Shown one piece after another: positions 58,131 through 64,000 of a stretch of 64,000 bases of DNA; positions within the stretch are counted from its first letter, which is position 1; every line of letters starts with the position of its first letter. Position numbers and translations under genes: made by a program. Below the pieces are notes generated by a model. The model worked only from the letters and a program-made list of their open reading frames with translations. It searched no databases and had not been told where the DNA came from. This DNA comes from Laburnicola sp. R22_1 (taxonomy: Eukaryota > Ascomycota > Dothideomycetes > Pleosporales > Didymosphaeriaceae): contig JACONQ010000005.1 of assembly GCA_014281115.1 (NCBI GenBank), forward strand, positions 2,418,001 to 2,482,000, given 5' to 3'.

Positions 58131-58840
58131 TAGCTATTATAATATATTAGCTTTTAACTCTGGCGACCTTAATATTTACTTGTGTGTAATACTATACATA
58201 TCTATCCTATTTATCTAAATATATATTATATTTTCGAAATTAGTATAGAAGTGTTCTTAGTAATAAACTGTATTATTAACAATTCTAGAAGATATTACAG
58301 CGGGCCATATTTAACTTTAATCTTATCTATTAAAAATATTAATACTTCTTATCTTAGTCTCAAACAACCAAAACTTATAATAGCCCCTATTACTAAGAAG
58401 CGCTACTACTAAGTATTATAAATTAGCTTTAAACTATCTTTTAAAGTTATATTTATCTAGACTAAACTATATAATGCCCTACATTATTATTTACTATTAG
58501 AGCAAAGCTTAATATTTAAGATATAGCTAAGCCAGGCAACTACTTATTAAAATAGTAAAAACTCTTCGTATAGTGCGTATAGACGTAAAGAATAAATTTA
58601 AATAGCAGGTTTATAATAGGGCATTAAGCGACTTATTTAAGCAATAGTTTAGATAAAGACTAATAGATAAATTTAAGTAATAGGCACTAGTAATAGATCT
58701 AGACAATAGATACGTGGCGGCGACATAGTAAAGAGATATATTCTAATTTTTTTTAGTAGTTAGCTTATGAGCAGCTATATACTAGTAGCCTTTAGTTTAA
58801 AAAAAGTATTAATAAAAATAGCAGAATCCCCCCTACTTTA
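58131..58840. other. AT-rich DNA ending in a hairpin-repeat fragment
   Basis: An open frame at 58182-58412 has only AT-driven composition and is not called. The last 50 bp (AAAAATAGCAGAATCCCCCC) match the middle of the hairpin-bearing element and continue beyond R2 at 60241 (AGTAACGAAAATTAAAGG), so R2 landed in such an element. Confidence 0.4.
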
Positions 58841-60227
<1,387 letters not shown>

Positions 60228-60240
60228 CCCCCCTACTTTA

Positions 60241-60839
60241 AGTAACGAAAATTAAAGGGGTGTATAAAGAATTCGGGAAGTGAGCAGCTTGCCAAGTCCT
60301 TCGGCGAAATAACGTGTTGGTGAGTTTCCAATTCTACCAAGGCAGTGGCGCGTGCGTGGCTCGTGGTCCGGAGCTTTATCCAGAACTGACCAGTTGGGAC
60401 GAATCAATAGGTAATCACTAAAATTAGATCACAACAGCACGAGGTCATTTTTTGGAACTCGCCCTCCCAATACGAATTGCAAACCTCTAATTCTTGTACT
60501 ATCCTAGCCGATTGAATGCGTACTGAATTCATATTGGCTGCCATATTTGGTCGCTCTATGGGTGCGCAGTAACCCCCTAAGTATGCGCGCATATTCTTGT
60601 TAATATCAGGGGGGTTCCTGAATGTGGAGCGGACCTGAACCATTTGTATCGAAAATAACCTAAATCTAGCATGGATGCCTTCGCATGAACGTGCGCCTCA
60701 TGAAGTCCCCACACAATGTCCTTTGATTCTTCAAGATTGCATTCGCAACACCTATATAGCAGGCCAATGCCTGAAATTATTCTCCATCGTCCCTCGGCAG
60801 CCTCGCAATCTTGTTCCAGGAAACGGCCCTCAAACTACT
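60241..60839. promoter_or_regulatory. upstream region of the peroxidase gene at the isochore edge
   Basis: GC content returns to normal right after the R2 target duplication. This 0.6 kb should contain the promoter of the peroxidase. It has overlapping short open frames only. Confidence 0.4.
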
Positions 60840-62556
60840 ATGAGACAGACCCTAATAGTTGGCTTCGCGCTGCTTGCGCCAAGTTTGCAAACATACGTCT
60901 GGCCTAGCAAGCAGGACCAACTTGACGATCTCCTATATCTACAATCCGGCTACATCAGGGATGGATCCCTTTCTGATCGTTCGTATACGCCTTTTTAGTC
61001 CTCGTGGCTTATTCCGTTCATAGCTAATGCAGCAACAGAAGTCGCGACCTGTGCCTTTGGCGCCAATCAACCTGGCATACAGAAAGCAGCGGAGTGGGTG
61101 CGAACCGCCTTTCACGATGCTGCCACACACGACGCTACAGCGAAGACTGGTGGTTTGGATGCTTCGATACAATACGAGCTCGACCGACCAGAGAACCTTG
61201 GCGCTGCGCTGAACAACACATTGTCGGATATTTCAAGTTCGGTTAACATTCGAAGCTCGGCAGCAGACGTTCTTGCTTTATCGTTGGTCATGGCTGTTGC
61301 TCGTTGCGGCGATATGCGCGTCCCTTTGAGGCTAGGTCGGAAGGATGCGACAGAGGCTGGCATTAAGGGTGTACCAGAGGCCCATACAGACCTCAACACC
61401 ACCAGGAAGAGGTTCGAAACTGCTAGCCTCAATGAGGGTATGCCATCCAACGTTTCCCCTAGTGAGGCTGAACCGACACTGACCTTTGTTTCTAGTCGAT
61501 ATGATTACTTTGATTGCCTGTGGTCATAGCATTGGCGGGGTTCACTCTGTTGACCATCCTGAAATTGCCCCTGGCGAAGTCAGCGCTGAGAACAAGGCTA
61601 GTTTCGACACTACCAGTGGAGTCATGGACAACAATGTGGTACTGGAGTATCTCAACAGCTCTACAACCAACCCCTTGGTTCGAAACACGAATGATACCCT
61701 GAACTCTGATAAGCGCATCTTCGCTGCCGACGATAATGCGACCATGAAGAAGCTTGTAGATGCGGCCTACTTCAAGTCCCAGTGCGAGGCTGTTTTCGAG
61801 CGCATGCTGAATCTCGTACCAGGAGGAGTTACGCTGTCTGAACCCCTGGAGCCAGCGGACACCAAACCATATGTGACATCATATGAATTGAAGACTGACA
61901 GTTCTGTCGAGTTTTCGGGTCGTGTTCGTGTTCGTGTCACGCCGATCACAGGCCGTGATCAAGATACACTTACAGTTTCCCTCGTTCCCTCCTCGCGCAG
62001 CGGCAATGAAATTACCGAGATCGTCGCTACACGCGCTCACTTCCGTGGAGGTGAATCGTTTGGATACCTGGACGAAAAATTCTTGTGGTTCGAATTCAGC
62101 CAGACATTGAACGCAAGCGACGCATTCAGCTCGTTCAATATTCGTATGAACGGTGTTACCTACGATAACGGTGGAACAGGTGGATACCCTGTAAACGCCG
62201 ATGTTCTTTTTCAACGTGCGCAATCCTGCGTTACCTTTGATGAAACCACGCTCCAAGGCACTTTGAACGTCACTGCAGCTGTGTCCAAATCCTCCCTCAA
62301 GGGCGATGCCGCACCCCAGATGCGCATCGTGCGGAAGACGAGAGCCCAGGGGAATTTCATTCCTCATTTGGAACAAGCCGTCGTCTCCATGGTCCGTTCA
62401 AGCAAGGAGACTGCAGAGTACGTGTACTATACTACCTCCACGTTGCTAAGCGTTGATGAGCTTGATACCTCGTTTGACCTTGAATTGGACGACTCAAAAG
62501 TAGAGTTTATTGGCACGCTTGGGCTTGGGAATGGGAGAGAGTGCGCTCCATTGTGA
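60840..62556 (+). CDS. secreted class II-type fungal heme peroxidase
   Basis: Exons 60840-60978, 61033-61437 and 61496-62556 give 534 aa. Introns of 54 and 58 bp (GTTCGT..GCAG; GTATGC..CTAG with CTGAC branch) keep phase exactly. A signal peptide is likely (MRQTLIVGFALLAPSLQ). The distal heme motif is WVRTAFHDAATHD with Arg70 and His74; GGLDASIQYE and RPENLG follow. RLGRKDATEAG comes next, and the proximal motif MITLIACGHSIGGVH has His192. These are the plant/fungal peroxidase superfamily signatures. The C-terminal 300 residues form a long extension (Ser/Thr and Val rich, probably beta-sheet) seen in larger ascomycete members. It would use hydrogen peroxide to oxidise phenolic or other substrates outside the cell. 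The 3' flank carries a mobile element starting 114 bp after the stop. The gene is intact despite lying 0.6 kb from the RIP-affected block. Confidence 0.9.
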
Positions 62557-62670
62557 GTGGCTGCGTGATGAATTGGTTTGAAGGTTCGGTGTTGTAGGGA
62601 ATATCGCAGGGTCTCGATTCAAGCAGCGAGAACGACACGGAGAAGAATGAAGGCTTTATCTACTTTGCGC

Positions 62671-62782
62671 TTTTCACGCTTTTTTTGATTACTAAGCAGG
62701 GGGCTCTGCTTTTTTTGTCATGTTATTTGAGATGAAAGCCTTTGTCGTGCTACCCCTAGGTAGTTAATTTAACGCCACACAC
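62671..62782 (-). mobile_element. short hairpin-bearing (SINE-like) element, best-preserved copy
   Basis: 112 bp with a perfect 13-bp target duplication ATCTACTTTGCGC (62658-62670 and 62783-62795). In plus orientation it contains AGCAGGGGGCTCTGCT followed by T7, a stem of five base pairs with a T run. In minus orientation it starts GTGTGTGGCG and ends with an A-rich tail. Other copies are at 54533, 23099 (start only), 1963 (diverged) and, split, at 58.8/60.24 kb. Variable duplication length and an A-rich end suggest a retroposed short element. I cannot see convincing pol III A and B boxes. Confidence 0.7.
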
Positions 62783-62809
62783 ATCTACTTTGCGCAGGCA
62801 TGCATAACG

Positions 62810-64000
62810 TGTTTACAAGCGAGCTGCGAACCCCACTAACTTTCTACAACGCGTCACCTATCAACTACAATGGCTTAACCAACACTTATTCGATTGCCCT
62901 ATAACGAAGCAGATGTCTCCCTAGCTATCTTAGCTATTAATTAGAATCAGATCCAGAGCGTTAATCGCGCTGCAGCGACGTTTAACGTTCCTGAAAGCAC
63001 GCTTCGCAGCCGACGCGCTGGAACTACTGCGCGACGCGATTGTGAGCCTAAATCAAAGAAGCTTACCAAGCTAGAAGAGGAGGTTATTATTGAGCATATA
63101 CTTAACCTAGATTCGCGAGGCTTTGCGCCTACTCTAGGTGCTGTACGAGATATGGCAAATAAGCTGCTCGCTGAGTGTAGCGCAGGCCACGTTGGCTAGC
63201 AGTGGCCTAGAAACTTTGTCAAGCGAACAGACAGCCTCATAACGCGATTTAATTAAGCCTACAATTAATAGCGAGCCCTCTGCGAGGACCCAACAGCTAT
63301 ACAGGCCTGGTTTGAGCTAGTAGCACGTATAAAGGCCACCTACGGTATCTGCAATAAGGACACCTTTAACTTCGACAAGACTGGCTTTCTAATAGGCAAG
63401 ATATCCTCCTAGCTAGTTGTTACAGGCTTAGAGAGATGTGGTTGGCCAAAAGCGATCTAGCCAGGCAATTGTGAGTGGGTGACGACGATCTATAGAATTA
63501 ACGCTGCTAGGTGGGCAATCCTGCCCTTTGTTATCTTTGCTGGCAAGTACTACCTCTCAGCCTAGTATGAGGGCGACGATATACCAGGTAACTAAACTAT
63601 TAGTCTTAGCGACAATGGGTGAACTACGAACAAGCTTGGTGTTGCCTAGCTACGGCACTTTATTAAGCATACAGTAGAGCGTAGAGTAGGCGCGCGTCAG
63701 CTCCTAATACTCAACAGCTATAAGAGCCACAACTTACTCGAATTCTAGGAGATCTGCAGGGAGAACAAGATCTATACCCTATGCATACTACCACATTCGT
63801 CACACCTCCTACAGCCACTTAACGTGGGCTGCTTCTCGCCGTTGAAGCGGGCGTATAGGCGCCAGGTTAAGGGCCTAATACGCAACTATATCAACCATAT
63901 TACTAAGCTTGAGTTTCTACTAGCCTTTCGCGCCGCCTACAACTAGTTAATTACAAAGGAGAATATCTGCGCAAGCTTTTAAGGCTCTGGGCTAGTCCCA
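62810..64000 (+). pseudogene. fourth Fot/pogo-like element, transposase relic cut by the window end
   Basis: The element probably starts at ACGTGTTTACAAGCGAGC after a TA (62808-62809), similar to the ends of the element at 25569 (ACGTGAGTGTATAGCGAG). From ATG 62871 the plus strand reads a psq helix-turn-helix (VNRAAATFNVPESTLRSRRA), LNLDSRGFAPTLGAV, the first catalytic Asp intact in FNFDKTGFLIG, the second lost in LLILNSYKSH and the third lost in LLQPLNVGCFSPLKR, both D to N. Around a dozen stops sit at former Trp and Gln codons, with little sign of indels. It is closest in sequence to the element at 18276, with the same order of motifs. The 3' end lies outside the window. Confidence 0.85.

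Noticed and set aside
58182..58412. 76-codon open frame as a small secreted effector candidate
   Set aside because: Ile/Tyr/Leu-rich composition follows from AT bias. It has no convincing signal peptide cleavage context and no cysteine pattern.

Overview
The window looks like a filamentous ascomycete chromosome, most likely a Dothideomycete of the Pleosporales type. The genes have short introns of 49-161 bp with GT..AG borders and CTAAC/CTGAC-like branch points. GC-rich gene blocks alternate with a very AT-rich compartment full of repeats that carry the signature of repeat-induced point mutation (RIP): C-to-T and G-to-A changes, CAA/CAG/CGA turned into stops, TGG turned into TAG.

Layout. 1-16.77 kb is a GC-rich, gene-bearing block. 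It holds a truncated hAT transposase relic (1-1426), a class II cAMP phosphodiesterase (2520-4705, minus), translation elongation factor 1B-gamma (6117-7631, minus), a divergently transcribed mitochondrial ribosomal protein uS9m (7893-9046, plus) and a Gln/Ala/Pro-rich protein of unknown function (13382-14669, plus). Composition changes abruptly at about 16,768. From there to about 60.23 kb lies an AT-rich mosaic of nested and RIP-degraded mobile elements. These include three Fot/pogo-like elements (18276-20469; 25569-28741, which contains a Tc1-like element at 26506-27829; and 33701-35491, broken by only one stop), an Ant1-like Tc1/mariner element (55550-57066), a complete copia LTR retrotransposon (49048-54176, TSD ATACC), a solo LTR, gag/protease and RNase H relics, at least four copies of a roughly 1-kb terminal-inverted-repeat element (called R1 here) and two copies of a 1.2-1.4-kb element with 12-13 bp target duplications (called R2 here). 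A moderate-GC island at 29.3-33.5 kb keeps two protein-kinase-like genes and a DUF7924-like gene, all damaged by small indels. A phosphotransferase-like gene relic at about 57.6-58.1 kb appears to have been destroyed by RIP.

From 60.23 kb composition recovers. A secreted class II-type heme peroxidase (60840-62556, three exons) follows, then a 112-bp hairpin-bearing element with a perfect 13-bp target duplication, and the start of a fourth Fot/pogo relic that runs off the window end.

How it works together. The housekeeping genes show no joint pathway beyond the shared 261-bp divergent promoter of a cytosolic and a mitochondrial translation gene. The rest is a layered record of transposition and RIP: element inside element, with the mutational load differing between layers. 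All element borders were read by eye. Names R1, R2 and 'SINE-like' are local labels, not database names.
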